From Rebecca billardiae RCC1528 (Eukaryota > Haptophyta), in assembly GCA_965240325.2 (NCBI GenBank), contig OZ251229.1:2728001-2792000 (forward strand): a DNA stretch of 64,000 nucleotides, given 5' to 3'. This document shows, piece after piece, positions 22,651 through 33,898 of this stretch. The first letter of the stretch is position 1. Every line of letters starts with the position of its first letter. Both the position numbers and the translations under genes were made by a program. Below the pieces are notes generated by a model. It ran no database searches, had not been told where the DNA came from, and saw only the letters and a list, made by a program, of their open reading frames with translations.

Positions 22651-22913
22651 GGCTGGCGGCCGCCCGCTCACGCCATAGATGCTGCTTGACCGGCCCAAAT
22701 CGGCCCAAACTTTTCGAACACACCTCGCGAAAAAGCCGACGAAACTGCGCTTACAATTTCTTGTTGAACTCGTGGGGTGCCTGGGCTGAGTGGGCTCAAA
22801 CGGCCACGATGGCGGCGGCAGACGCCATCGTGCCAATAATAGGGGCGTTCAAGCACGGAAGCGCAGTACAGTAGTTACCGGCTGGCAGCCGTTCTGGCAG
22901 CGAGACGCGGTGC
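22651..22913. promoter_or_regulatory. Shared 263-bp promoter region of a divergent gene pair
   Basis: Lies between the start codons of the W-repeat gene (-) and the Tudor-like gene (+). It contains a perfect 10-bp inverted repeat, cacgatggcg at 22805-22814 and its complement at 22823-22832 with an 8-nt spacer, and a duplicated cggcccaaa(t/c) motif near 22690-22710. A regulatory role is inferred from position. Confidence 0.45.
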
Positions 22914-25900
22914 ATGGTCGTGCACTCGGAGCGCATCTCGCTGCGCACGACGTCGGAGCGCATGACCGACGCGGCTTCGCCCGCCGTCGACGTCTCGGCC
23001 GTCGACGTGGTGGAGGGCCGGCCCGGCATGGCCGCCGCCGCCGAGGAGGAGGGCGCGCGAAGCGCCGCCGCGCCCGCGGCGGAGGCGGCCGCGCCCATCG
23101 CGGCGCCTGCGGCCGACGCCTCGGCGGACCCCGCGGCGGACGGCGCGCAGGCGGACGAGGCGGCAGTCGAGTCCGCGCCCGCCGCCGTCCCGCCGCCCGT
23201 CGCCGACGACTCGCCCGCCGCCACGGCCGAGCCGCCCGAGCTGACGGCCACGGGCGATGGCGATGGCGGCGAGGGCGTGGCGGAGGCGCCCGCGGGCGCG
23301 GGCGCGGAGGGTGGCGACGGCGTCTCGGCCGCGCCCGCCGACGCCGCCGACGCCGAGCCCCCGCCCGCCGCCGCGCCCGCCACCGCCGCCGCGGCCGGCG
23401 CGGATGCCGCCGCCGCCGATGCCGAGAATGCAAGCGCGCCGCCCGCGGCGGCGCTGCCCGCGGACGCGGACGCCGCCCTGGCCGCAGAGGGCGAGCGCGT
23501 GTCCCCGTCGCCGCTGCGCGCGCAGCGCTCGCTCGGCGGCTCGCCCATCGTCTGGTTCGACTCGGAGACCGCCGCGGCGGAGGCCGTCGAGGCCGGCACC
23601 GTCCCCGCCTCGGGCGAGCTCGTGCTCGACGTCCGACTAGACGTGGACGGCTCGGTGGCGGCGCAGGTGGCGGCGGCGAGCGTGCACGAGCGCCGCCTCG
23701 CGTTCGAGCTGGGTGACCAGGTGCTGTTCGACCGGCAGGACGGCAGCGCGCTCGAGGAGGGCGAGGTGTCGCGCGTGCTCGACGCGCAGCCCGCCGCCGC
23801 CGCCGCCGCGGACGCGGCTGGCCCTGCCGAGCCCGTGGCGGCGGGCGAGGGCGACGCGGCGGCCGCGGCGGCTGCGCCGGCTTTGTACGACGTGCTGCTC
23901 GGCAGCGGCGACCTGGTGCCCGGTGTGCCGGCCTCGGCCCTCTTCCCGCTGCGCCGCGAGCCGCTCGAGTCCGGCGCGGCCGTCGCCGTGCTGCGCGCGG
24001 AGGAGGGCGTCTCTGAAGACGGCATTGAGATTCTGACGCACGTCTGGCGGAGTGGCCTCGTGGAGGCCGTGGGCGTTCGCGAGCCCGCGGCGGAGGAGGA
24101 GGGCGAGGACGCCGAGGCCGAGGCGGCCGGCGCGCCCGCGCACGACGCCGAGCGTGCCGGAGCGCCGGACGCGCTCGCGGAGGCGGCCGACGGGTCGGCC
24201 GAGGCGGCGGCGGCCGCCGGGGACGCGCGCGGCGCGCCGGCCGCCGAAGAGCCGTCGCACTCGGCCGCGTCGCTCGACGAGGCCGCGGCCGCGGCCGGCG
24301 GTGCGGCAGCCGCTGAAGCGGAGGGCGGCACGGCGCCCGCGCCAGCGGCCGAGCCGCCAGCCAGCCCAGGCGGCGCAGACGCGGGCGCGGCGGTTCCGGC
24401 GGTGCCTGCGGAGGGGGCGGAGGGGGCGGAGGAGGCGGAGGAGGCGGAGGAGGCGGAGGAGGCGGAGGAGGCGGAGGAGGCGGAGGAGGCGGAGGAGGCG
24501 GAGGAGGCACAGCTGGCCGCGCCCGAGCCCGACGGCACGACCGCCGCCGAGGGCGCCGCCACCGAGACCGAGGGCGCCGGCACGGCGGCGGCGGGCGCGC
24601 GCGGCGCAGGTGACGACGACGGCACCGCTCGACGCGGCCTGAGCGGTGACGGCGGGCTCGGCGGCGATGACCCTTTCACGCCTCGGCTGCGGGCTCCCGC
24701 GCGGGCGGGCGGCGCCGACGCGCCGGCGGCGCACGAGCCCGCGGCCCAGCACGCGGCGGAGGAGGGCGGCGCTGAGCCGCTCGGCGCCGCCTCGCCGCCT
24801 CGGTCCAGCGTGCCCCCGCTCGGCCTGGCCGGCGCGGTGCCGGCGGCGCGCCTTCGTGAGCCGAGCCGCGGCGCGCAGCCGACGCGCGCGCACGTTGGTG
24901 CAAGGGGCGCGGACGAGGGCGCGGAGGAGACGCACGGTGGGGATGGCGACGTGTCGAGGCGTGACGCCGTGCGAGACCCGCCGATGCCTTCCAAGGTGCG
25001 CGCCGCACCGTACCGCCGCCGCAACGCACCGTGCCACCCGCCGCTGCCGCCGCGCCGCTGTGAACCGCGCCGCGCCGCTGAGCGCGCGCGCGCGCTGCCC
25101 CCGCCCGCCGCGCGCCCGGCGCCGCCCGCCCGCGCAGATCCCGCGCAAGGGCGTCGCGCACGCGCAGCTGCCGCAGGGCGACCCGGCGGCGGCGGGCCCG
25201 GCGCCTCTCCCGTCGCTCAACGACGACGCTCACGCGCCCGCCGCGCCGCACCGCACCGACGGCGGCGCGGGCGGCGCTGCGCGAGTGGGCGACGGCGTGG
25301 GCGACGGCGCGCACGGCTCGCCCGTCGCGCTGCGTGGCGCGCCCGGCGGCTCGGCTGCGGATCTCGGGATGGCGCCGGCGGCCTCGCCGCCGCCGGCACT
25401 GCGCGCGCCCGGCGGCGCGCGCACGCACGGCGCGCACCGCGGCGCCGCGGCGGACGCCTGGAAGTCACCGCCCGCCGCGTCGGCCACCGTCAGTCTCGGC
25501 GCCGGCAGCGCCGCGCCGCGCGCCGCGCCGCACGCGCCCTCCGCCGAGCAGGCCGCCGCCGCGTGGGCCAGCGCGCTCGAGGCCGCCAGGGACGCGCTCG
25601 CCGCCACCGCCGCCGCCGCGGTCGCAGAGGCGACGCGCGGCGCGGCGGAGCGGCCGCATGGCTCTACCGCGGCCGAGCGGGCTGGCCGGTCGGCTGCCGT
25701 GCGCGCGGCCGCCGCCACGGGCGCTGAGACGGACACTGACGGCGGCGACGACGACGACGAGGCGGCGGAGGCGTCCGACGGCTGGCTGCGGCCTGCCGAG
25801 CTTGCGGCCGAGAGCGCGGCCGGGTACGGCCCCGGCCAATCAGACGCGAGGCGAGCGCGGCGCGCCGCCGACAAGCGCGCGCCGCCCGCCGCGCGGCCGC

Positions 25901-27186
25901 GCCTCACCTGGGAGGCGCTTGAGCGTTTGAGCTTCGAGGTGCGCGCCCGCGCTCGCCACGCGCCCTCCGCGTGGCCGTGCGCGCGCCGCGTGGCCCCCGC
26001 CGCCGCGGCACAGCGCGCGCCTCGCGCCGCGCGCAAGAGCGAGCGCTCATCGTCAGTTGCCCGCGCACACGCGCACGCGCACGCACCGCACGCGCACCAC
26101 CACGCACCGCACCGCACCGCACCGCACCGCACCGCAGGAGCTCCTGCGCCTCGACGCCGAGGGGCTGCTCGCGCCGCCGCCCGCGCCGCCGCCGCCGGCC
26201 GTGGGCGGCGCGCCGCGCGCCGCGCCGCAGCCGCGCGCGCACGCCGCGCCCAAGCCGGCACGCGCCGCGGCCGGCGGCGCCGAGCGCGGCGCCGGCGCAG
26301 AGCATGAGGAGAGGATGGCGCGCCGCCGCGCGCGCGCCGAGCGCGCGCCGCGGGCGGGCGAGGGCGAGGGCGAGGACGACGAGGTGGAGGCGGCGATGGC
26401 GGCGGCGGAGGCTGCAGCGAGCGCGGCGGTGGATAGCCGCCGGCGCGCCGACGCACGCGCCGGCGCGGCGGACGCGGATGCGGATTCGGCCGCGCGGCGC
26501 CGCGCGCGCGGCCGCGGCGGCGCGGCCGCGCGCGCGCGCGCCGACGCGGCCGCGGCCGCGGCGGAGCATGCGGCATTGGGCGACGCGGACAGCCCGCCCG
26601 CAGCCGTCGATCTCGGCGCGCGGCGCGGCGCGGCAGCGCGCGGCGGCGCGGGCGCGGGCGCGCAGCACCTCACCGACTCGCCGCCGCCGCCGCCGCACGC
26701 GCGCCGCACGCAGCCGGGCGCGGCAGCGGACGCGACCGCTCGAGTGCTCGCCCTGCGTGACGCTGAGGCGCACGAGCGCGCGCTCGCGCCGCCGCCGCAC
26801 CCGGCGGAGGGCGCGCGCAACTTCCTCAGCGCGCCGACGCGCACGCGGCCCAGGCCCGACCCTCGCGACGAGCGAGATCGCGACCTCGGAGATCGCGACC
26901 TGGCGCGCGCGCCGCCGCCGCCGCCGCCCGCGCGGCCCGCGCCGCCGCCGCCGCCGCCGCCGCGCTTTGAGTCGAGCGCCGCGGCCGACTTTGGCGGCGG
27001 CGGCGGCGGCGAGGCTGCGGGCGTGGACGCCGCCGAGCGCGCGCCAGATCGCGAGCTCGCCGAGCTCGAGCAGCTCGCCGCTCGCGCCACCTCGCGCCTC
27101 GAGGCGCTGGAGGCGCGGGAGCGGAGGCAGACGGCGGCGGCGGCGGCGACGGCGGCGGAGAGGGCGGCGGCGACGGCGGCGGAGAG

Positions 27187-27218
<32 letters not shown>

Positions 27219-28453
27219 AGCCGAGTGGCGCGCCGCCGCCGCCGCCGCCGCCTCCTCCGCCGCCGCCGCCGCTGCCGCAGTTCGACCTCGGCTACGAGCG
27301 CTACGACGCGCCGCCGCGCTTGGACGCCGCCGCGCAGCCGCTGCCGCCCGCGCCGCGCCCGCTTGGCGGGAGCGGCGGCGCGGCGCGGCGTGCGGCCTGC
27401 GCCGTGCACACCGTGCGCGCGCCCACGCCGCCCGAGGCCGCGCAGTGGCACAGCGCCGCGGCGTTCACCACGCTGGAGGACGAGCAGGAGGCGAGCGCGC
27501 GCGCGGCGGCCGACGCCGCGGCGCGCTGGGCGCACACGCACCCGCCGCCCTCAAGTGCCGCCGCCGCTTACCTGCCGCACGCGCCGCCAGCGTCGCTCGC
27601 GCCGCCGCCCGCCGGCCGGGACGCGCCGCCCGCGCCGGCGGCGGCGGCGCAGCAGCAGCAGTACGGCGGCGGCGCGCTGGTGCACGCGTGGGAGTCGCCG
27701 CAGCGGCAGCCGCCGCCGGAGTCGTACGCCGCGCTGCCGGGCGCAGCGGCGGCCGCGCACGCCGCGCCGCACGCGTGCTACGCGCCACACGCGTGCTCCG
27801 GTGGGTACAGCTACGGCGCGCCGCTGCCACTCGGCGCCTCGCCCGCGGAGCTGTCCGCCGCCGGCGTCGGCGCGCAGGGGCAGCACGCGGGCGGCGCGTA
27901 CGGCGGCGTGTACGCCGGGGCGTACCCCGCCATGCTCGGCGCGTACGGCGGCGCCGCGCCGCCCCCATCGTTCTATGACTACGAGCCGGCGGGCGGAGCC
28001 GGCGGCGCGCTCGCGGCAGCGTACGGCGGCGCGCCGCCGCCCGGCTCCTATGGCGGCGGGCAGCCGCCGCTGCCGCAGCCGCGCTGCGGGGGATACCCCG
28101 CGCAGCACGCGCCGGGGCCGGCGGACGCAGCGGCGGCGGGGCGGCCGGCCGAGCCGCAGCTGCACCCCGCCAGCGCGCACATGCAGCACGCGTGGGCGCG
28201 CGCCGGCGCGCTCGAGGCCGAGCAGATCGGCATGGCCGCCGAGCGCGAGCGCCAGTTGCTCGAGCAGCTCTCTGCGCGGCAGCAGCTGCAGCTGCGGGCG
28301 GCCGGCCAGCCGCCGCCGCCGCATCATCATCACTTTGGCGGCGGCGCCAACGCGCTGGCGGCGCTGCAGCCTGGCGGCGCCAACGCGCATGCCCATCAGC
28401 ACCAGCAGCCAGGCCTGCCGCCGGCGGGCTGGGGCGGCGCTGGCATGATGTAG
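22914..28453 (+). CDS. Very large disordered protein with a Tudor/Agenet-like SH3 segment
   Basis: Three exons, 22914-24995, 25138-25938 and 26138-28453. Both introns are GT-AG (GTGCGC donors) in phase 0, and the product is 1732 aa. The start could also be the ATG at 22962. Most of the chain is Ala/Glu/Pro/Gly-rich and predicted disordered. Residues about 205-345 are the only globular-looking part: SPIVWFDSE, FELGDQVLFDRQDG..EEGEVSRVLD and LYDVLLGSGDLVPGVPASAL, which read like paired Tudor/Agenet-type barrels (chromatin or methyl-ligand binding in known families). Later come an EEA repeat, a charged helical region with PPPPPP runs, a QQQQY/GGAYGG region and a His-rich end (PPPPHHHHFGGG). No enzymatic motif is seen. 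A nuclear scaffold or adaptor is plausible but unproven. Confidence 0.6.
24413..24510 (+). repeat. 9-bp in-frame minisatellite encoding Glu-Glu-Ala
   Basis: About ten copies of gaggcggag in the Tudor-like gene, translated as repeated EEA. The period is a multiple of three, so copy number can vary without a frameshift. Confidence 0.9.
26101..26137 (+). repeat. (ACCGC)n at the end of an intron
   Basis: About seven pentamers lead directly into the acceptor CAG of intron 2 of the Tudor-like gene. Confidence 0.85.
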
Positions 28454-28790
28454 TCGTCGCGCCTGACGATCGACGAATGCAGCGCAGTAGAGGTTGACGA
28501 GGAGTAGCTGCTAGTTGTGCCAAATACAGCAGCATTCATCACATTTGGCCCGACGATAGCAGCACCGCGCGGTGTTCTACTGGATCACTCACGCACCGCG
28601 TCTCGTCGACGGCGAGCGGCATGCCCACCGCATCTGCTGCCGCTCGCCAAGGCATGAGGACACGTAAATCCCACTGAGTAGGAACACACGCAGCCGCCTC
28701 GGCATCGACATGCCAGGCGGCGTGCCCACCTTCGGCCAGCAGTTGGCGTCGGCGTTCACGAGGACGGCTAGACATATATATATATATATA
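28454..28790. other. 3' flank of the Tudor-like gene
   Basis: Noncoding on +. The minus strand has an open, coding-like stretch at about 28550-28760 (containing WDLRVLMPWRAAADA) without an assignable family; it could be a gene remnant. A short (TA)n run (28774-28792) marks the insertion site of the next element. Confidence 0.4.
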
Positions 28791-30804
28791 TATGATTGAA
28801 CTTTTTTCAGGAATGCGCACCAGAAAAAGCCTTATTAAGAATCCGCTGGAGTTTCGCCGTCAAATCTCGGGCCGGCCCGCCACTGGCGGAAACGCCACGA
28901 TGCGGGCCTTCTTCCTCGTCGACCGCACGTGCGCTCTCGCGATCGTGCGACGAGCTGCGGGCAGATCGACCCGCTCTTCCTGGTCGGAGGCCGATATCAC
29001 TCCCAGGTACCCTCGCTCGCGAGCGCGCACCCGTCTCCTCGCCGCCCTCGTCGAGCAAGAGCCGATCTGCAGCAGATGTTGCACCTCGCCGCATTGGCCG
29101 TGCTCGCGCGCGCGCAGTACGGGCGACACGAATTTCGTTAGTGGACGGTTTTCCTGGCTAGCAGGACTTTAGTGGTGGTACACTTGGATGTCGTAAAAAC
29201 CGTCCACTAACCCTTTCGCGCTTCGCCAGTGCGCGCGCGCGCAAAGGAGCACTGCAAAGGCAGTGCACAAGCAGATGCAGTGGGCATTCCTCCTCCTGGG
29301 CGGCCTCCATGGCCTCGAGCGTGGTGACGAGCGCGTCGGTGACCATCACGTGGACCACCTTGGTGGCGCCGGACAGTCCGGCTGACCCTCGCCGGACTCC
29401 ACCCTTGCCGCGCGCTGACTGTTTGCAAGCCGTGCAGCTGCGCCGCCAGAGCCCGGCGCGAGCGGCGAGCGGCCACATGGTGACACAAGATGGTCGAAGG
29501 CGTGGCAGCGCGGTGGTGCGTGCGATCGGGGGACCCCACCTGAGCTACGACACGGGCGCGCGCGCTCGTCCGTGCTCATCACGGTGGTGCACGCGCGCGG
29601 CGCGCGCTCGCCGGCTGTACCACGTTGACCGTTGGGCAGCTTTTGGGTGTCGGCGGCGGCCACAGCTCGCTGGTACGGGCCCTATGGTGGCAGCGAGTGG
29701 TACGCGGCGTTGTACCAGGTCCATGTGCGTCACGCACGATGCTCGGGCGGCTCGCCCGCGTACCATTGGCTGAGCCCTACTCGACGCGCGCACCGTGCGC
29801 GGCAGCCGCTCCGCAGCTGCTCGAGGTGCAAAGCGCGCTCCGCGCGCTGCACGTGGGCGCGACGAGGTGGTGCGGCGAGCGTGCGCGAGTGTGTGCGCGT
29901 GATGGGCACCCCCATTGCGCGACTTGCCATGCACATCTGCCTCTCGCCAAGCCTTCGACACGACTGCTGCAAGTGCTGCTCGGAGGTGCGCTTGCGGGCT
30001 TGCACACGGTTTGAATCCGGGCTCGGCAGCGACCGCGCGGGCGATTGACAGCTCGGTGCACGGTGGCGGAGCGCGTGCGGAGCGCAGCCTACACCTCCTA
30101 CACGCTCCATCCAGACACATCGCGCATGCTCGCGCGACCTCCTCGGTCCATCACGCGCGCGTGCACGCGCGAGCAGGTGTGGCAGCCGCCGGGCGCGTTC
30201 ACGGCGCGCCGCGTTGGCGCGCGCGCACCGATACCCGTGCGCAGCTCGACGAGCGAGCGCGGTGTGTTTCGATGCGTATGGGGAGGCTCGAATTTACGCG
30301 CGCGCACGCGCCGGCCCTCGCCGCCCCTTCGCTCGCCCACGCCTCATCTGCGCGCTCGGCGTTTACAGGCAGCTGCTCATTCTTTCCGACACGTGCGCCA
30401 ACGAGCATATGGCGCTGGGCGAGGTCGATTGGTGCGTCAGATATTCGGCAACGATCAGGCCCGCGCGTGTGCCGCCGCTCGTGCTACTCTCGACGACCAC
30501 CTCTGGCTCGGTCGCGCGCACGAGGCTGCTCGCGGCCGAATCGTGCCGTGTACCGTCAAGCTGTACCGTGCGCGGCGAGGCGCACTCAGACGTCGGCGTG
30601 GGCTGGCATGCGATCGCCCAACGAACTGCATCGACGAACGAGCATGTCGCGAGCATGGTTTGGCGCACTTCATGGCGCGCACGAGCCGCTCGAAGGCGCG
30701 CGAGGGCGCATAACCGCCGTCGTGGCCGCCGACCCCATCTTGGGCCGCGCGGATTCTTAAGGCTTTTTCTGGTGCGCATTCCTGAAGAAAGTTTAATCAT
30801 ATAT
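28791..30804. mobile_element. 2.0-kb element with terminal inverted repeats of about 55 bp in a TA-rich site
   Basis: The left end (28791-28851, tatgattgaac then cttttttcaggaatgcgcacc) is the inverted complement of the right end (30745-30802) over about 55 bp, with two mismatches and one 3-bp gap. Both ends abut TA repeats, which would fit a TA target as in Tc1/mariner-type elements. The interior has frames up to 281 codons on both strands, none resembling a DDE transposase. It is probably non-autonomous, or an old element with a decayed gene. Confidence 0.75.
29137..29211. repeat. Hairpin: 16-bp perfect inverted repeat with 43-nt spacer
   Basis: gttagtggacggtttt at 29137-29152 is exactly complementary to 29196-29211. 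It lies within the 2-kb element and may be a tiny nested element or a structured transcript. Confidence 0.85.
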
Positions 30805-31051
30805 ATAGCCCGTTAGCGGCGCGCCGCCCGTCGCTAGTAGGCGCTACCATACGTCCCGGGACTACGCGGCTGCTTCCGCGTGCCTCGGGCACGGCGGTGC
30901 GGCGGCTGCGACGCGCCGCGCAGCGGCGCGACTGCTGCGGCGCGACTGCGGCGGCGCGACTGCGGCGGCCGCGGCGCCGCTGCGCGCCGCTGCGGATGAT
31001 TCAAGCGGCGGCCAACCTGAGACTCGCACCCCCCATCCAACAATCGGGGGT
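30805..31051. other. 3' flank of Hint gene A with a GC-rich minisatellite
   Basis: Contains about four imperfect copies of gcgactgcggcg (30919-30970). The part nearest the gene (about 31000-31051) is homologous to the 3' flank of Hint gene B. Confidence 0.5.
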
Positions 31052-31903
31052 TCACTCGGGGCCACCTCCGCCCTTGGTCGCGGCGGCCGCGACGCCGAGC
31101 AGCGCGGCGGCGACGGCCGACGTCGCGGTTGCGGCACTGCTGAGCATGCTCGATGCGGCAGCGATGGTGGATGCCGTCGCGAGCCAGCCATATGCGGCAG
31201 TGGCCGCGAGCGCGCGCCGAGCGAGGCTCGGCGGCGGCACCACGGCCAGCCCGCTGTTGATGGCCTCCTTGATGGCGAGCAGCCCGCCAGCGCCCCGGAA
31301 CGAGAAGAGGCTGAAGCCACCAGACTCGGTGCGGGGCACTGTCTGCATGATGTGCTCGAGCAGCGCAGGGTCAACGGCGTGCAGGGCCCGCATCGGCGCC
31401 GCGAGCGCGTGCGCGAGCGCGTTGAGGAGCGTACCCGAGCGACGGAGCGGCGGCGGCAGTGCGCGGCTCATGATGGACGCGTACGACGAGGCGACGACGC
31501 CGTCGACGACAATGTCGCCGTGGAGCGTGATGGGCGCGAAGAGCCCCGTGCGCCGCACCAGCGACGTGGCCGTCACCACGGCCGCCGCCGCCGACTCGTC
31601 GACGGACTTCGGCTCGGCGGTGGCGACGTGCATCTTCATGCCCACGCGCACATCGGCGGCGACCACGTACGTGCCGTCCGCGAGGCGCGCGAGGTGGTCG
31701 GGCGAGAGCTCGAGCTCGTGCCCGGTCGAGAGCTCCACGCGCACAAAGTCGTGGCGCACATCGGCGCGCCGGTCCTCGTGCGCGTGCAGGTACACGGTCG
31801 AGTACGCCGCGCCGCCGTCGACGAGCACGCGATCGCCCACCTCGAGCTCGTCCATGCGCTTCGGCCCGGTCGGCGTCGTGACTGTCGCGTGCGCGGGGAA
31901 GCA
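31052..31903 (-). repeat. Arm 1 of a large inverted repeat (Hint-coding segment)
   Basis: The Hint-coding half of gene A is nearly identical to 35613-36470 of gene B in opposite orientation (roughly a dozen amino-acid differences in about 280). Weaker similarity continues about 80 bp past both stop codons. Similarity drops sharply upstream of the Hint Cys codon. Confidence 0.85.
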
Positions 31904-33467
31904 CGTCTCGCACGTGTACAGAGTTCCACTTTCACCAGGGGTTCGACAATTACCGCGGTCGCATTGGTCGTCCTTGGTGCACTGGACGCACTCGTGCGAG
32001 GCGCAGCCGCGCAAGAAGTCGTCGTTAAGATCGAAGGAGTAGGACGGCCGATCTAAGCAGTCCGAGTCTTCGTTGCACTCGACGCATGTGGAGGTCGACG
32101 TAGAGCACACGCGCTTGGCGATGGTGGTGTAGTCAACAAAGCAGTTCGCCTCGCAGTCGGCATCGGTGGAGCACGAGGTCACCGCCATCCGGCGGCGGTT
32201 GTCGTAGAGAGCCGCGTCGGCGAAATCCATGTACGCGCAGGTCGGCTCGAGGCAGCTGGTGCCGTCTGCAGCCCACCGTGCGCACAGGTGCCGCGGCGAG
32301 GGCTCGGGACAGCGCTCGTCTCCCTCGAAGCAGTGGTAGACCCAGCACTTGGGTGGAGGGCGCGCCGTGCTGTTGGTGGCCTCGGCGAGCCGGCGTTGGT
32401 GCTCGCGTTCGTGCGACTCCGTGGCGTGCAGCTGGCGCAGGCGGCGGCTTGGACTCTGCGAGAGGACGGTGCCGTCGAGAGTGAGCCAGTACATAGGCCC
32501 ACCGGACGATCCTGTGACGACGTAGTAGAGCGTGTCGCCGATCACCTGGGCGCCGATCACGTAGCCGCTCGCAATGATGGTCGACATCGCGGTGCTCAGA
32601 TCGACGAGGCGGCGGCGGCGCGAGCTGCTGGTGGTGATCTGGATGGTGCCACTCGTGACGTTGTTCTTGATGGCATCGGTGACCTGCTTGACCTGAGACG
32701 GGTCGATCTCCCCCACCTCGACGAGCTGGCGGCCCCCCAGGGTGTGCAGGCGACGGCGCGTGTCGTCGTGTTCAGATGCGCGCACAAAGTTGGCGCCAAA
32801 GAGGAGAGCACGCCCGTCGGTGCCAGTCATGATGTTTGTGGTCGCGCCCAGGACCATCTGCGCGGCGACACCGCGGCAAACGCCGCGCAGAGCGGCACGC
32901 ACGCGTGGGCATATCGTCCTCCCACGCGGGCGCCGGACTGCCGGGCCGGGCGCGCGAGCACGCGGGGCCTTCGAACACGCGAGAGCCGTACCTCCTTCGT
33001 GACGTCGTCGGCGAGGTAGGCGGTGCCAAAGACGCACGCGATGAGCGCGACCAACGTGGTGGCGAGGGCACCGGCCGCGCGCTTGTACTTCCGGCCGCTG
33101 TCGTGATGCGTGAGCATGGCCTCGACCATGTGCTTGACCTCCACGGTGGAGTAGCGGTGGTCGCCATTCTGTGCGCGGGGGGTTGAGCGCGCCGGGATGC
33201 CCCCACATGCGCGGGGGCGTCATGCACGCGCCTGGCACGCGCGCTGCAGCGACGCACGGAGCGGATGCTGCGCCGCACCAGATCGTATTCTTTGAGCAAC
33301 TGCTCGACGGGGTCGAGGACCCCGTCATGATCCGCATCATACGACGTTATCTCCGTGGCGGCCGAGCTACGGCGCGCGGTGGATGATGTCGGCTCCTTCG
33401 CCACGCCACTGCCCTCGCGAGCACCGCCGGCGAACATCTCGCCGACGCTGCGAAACCAGCTCGCCAT
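31052..33467 (-). CDS. EF-hand, TM, Cys-rich ectodomain, Hog-type Hint protein (paralogue A)
   Basis: Exons 33467-33279, 33168-32992 and 32857-31052; GT-AG introns in phase 0, product 723 aa. An EF-hand loop DADHDGVLDPVE (44-55) ends exon 1. Exon 2 carries a degenerate partner loop (NGDHRYSTVEV) and a TM helix (about 94-116). Exon 3 codes for a long region with YHCFEGD, paired DxDC/CVxC motifs (Cys-rich, probably extracytoplasmic), then the Hint domain starting at Cys441 (CFPAHATVTT). Hint features are GDRVLVDGG, the Hog-like ELSPDHLARL, and GVVASSYAS where Hedgehog Hog domains have SCYA. A hydrophobic Ala-rich segment closes the protein. Known: Hint domains self-cleave by N-S acyl shift at the first Cys. 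Whether this one does so, and whether a lipid or other nucleophile is attached, is unknown. It is head-to-head with paralogue B, with identical exon phases and exon 2 length. Confidence 0.82.
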
Positions 33468-33898
33468 GCTGGCCTTCTCGGCCTCTCACGGTGGCCGCGC
33501 CGGGCGGGTGGTGGGAGAAGGCCAGAAGGGTGTCTCTGCAATTAATTAACCAAAGGAAATTCCTTATTTGGTTTAACCTTCGATGACAATTACCCACGTA
33601 CTACTATCTACATTCATTAATGCATCATCATTATTCATCAGCGAAATGGCGATTCAAGTGGCCCCCAGAAGTCGCCACTCAGGAACCGGGACGAAAGTTG
33701 GCACACCTCTGATTCGCCGCCGGACGCGCAGGCGTTCTTCAAACATTACTAGCCACCTCGCCATCGAAACCGCTTACGGACTAATAATAATAAACCGATA
33801 AACCAAAGGCAGACGACACAGTATTGCGAAGGGTGGTGGTAATTGCCCACCACCCGCGCGAGAGGGCGCGCGCACAGCGCCTCGGTTGTCCACCAGCC
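33468..33898. promoter_or_regulatory. 431-bp bidirectional promoter region of the Hint gene pair
   Basis: AT-richer than the genes. It contains an imperfect hairpin at 33546-33575 (taaccaaa, then a ggaaattcc core, then tttggtta) and a further accaaagg at about 33801-33808. No TATA box can be asserted. The regulatory role is inferred from the head-to-head arrangement. Confidence 0.45.

Noticed and set aside
22849-24510. 553-codon minus-strand frame starting with a long poly-Pro
   Set aside because: Antisense of the EEA repeat; pure composition effect.
29545-30760. Transposase gene in the 2-kb element
   Set aside because: Frames of 191 and 281 codons on opposite strands show no DDE/DDD pattern, zinc finger or other recognisable motif.
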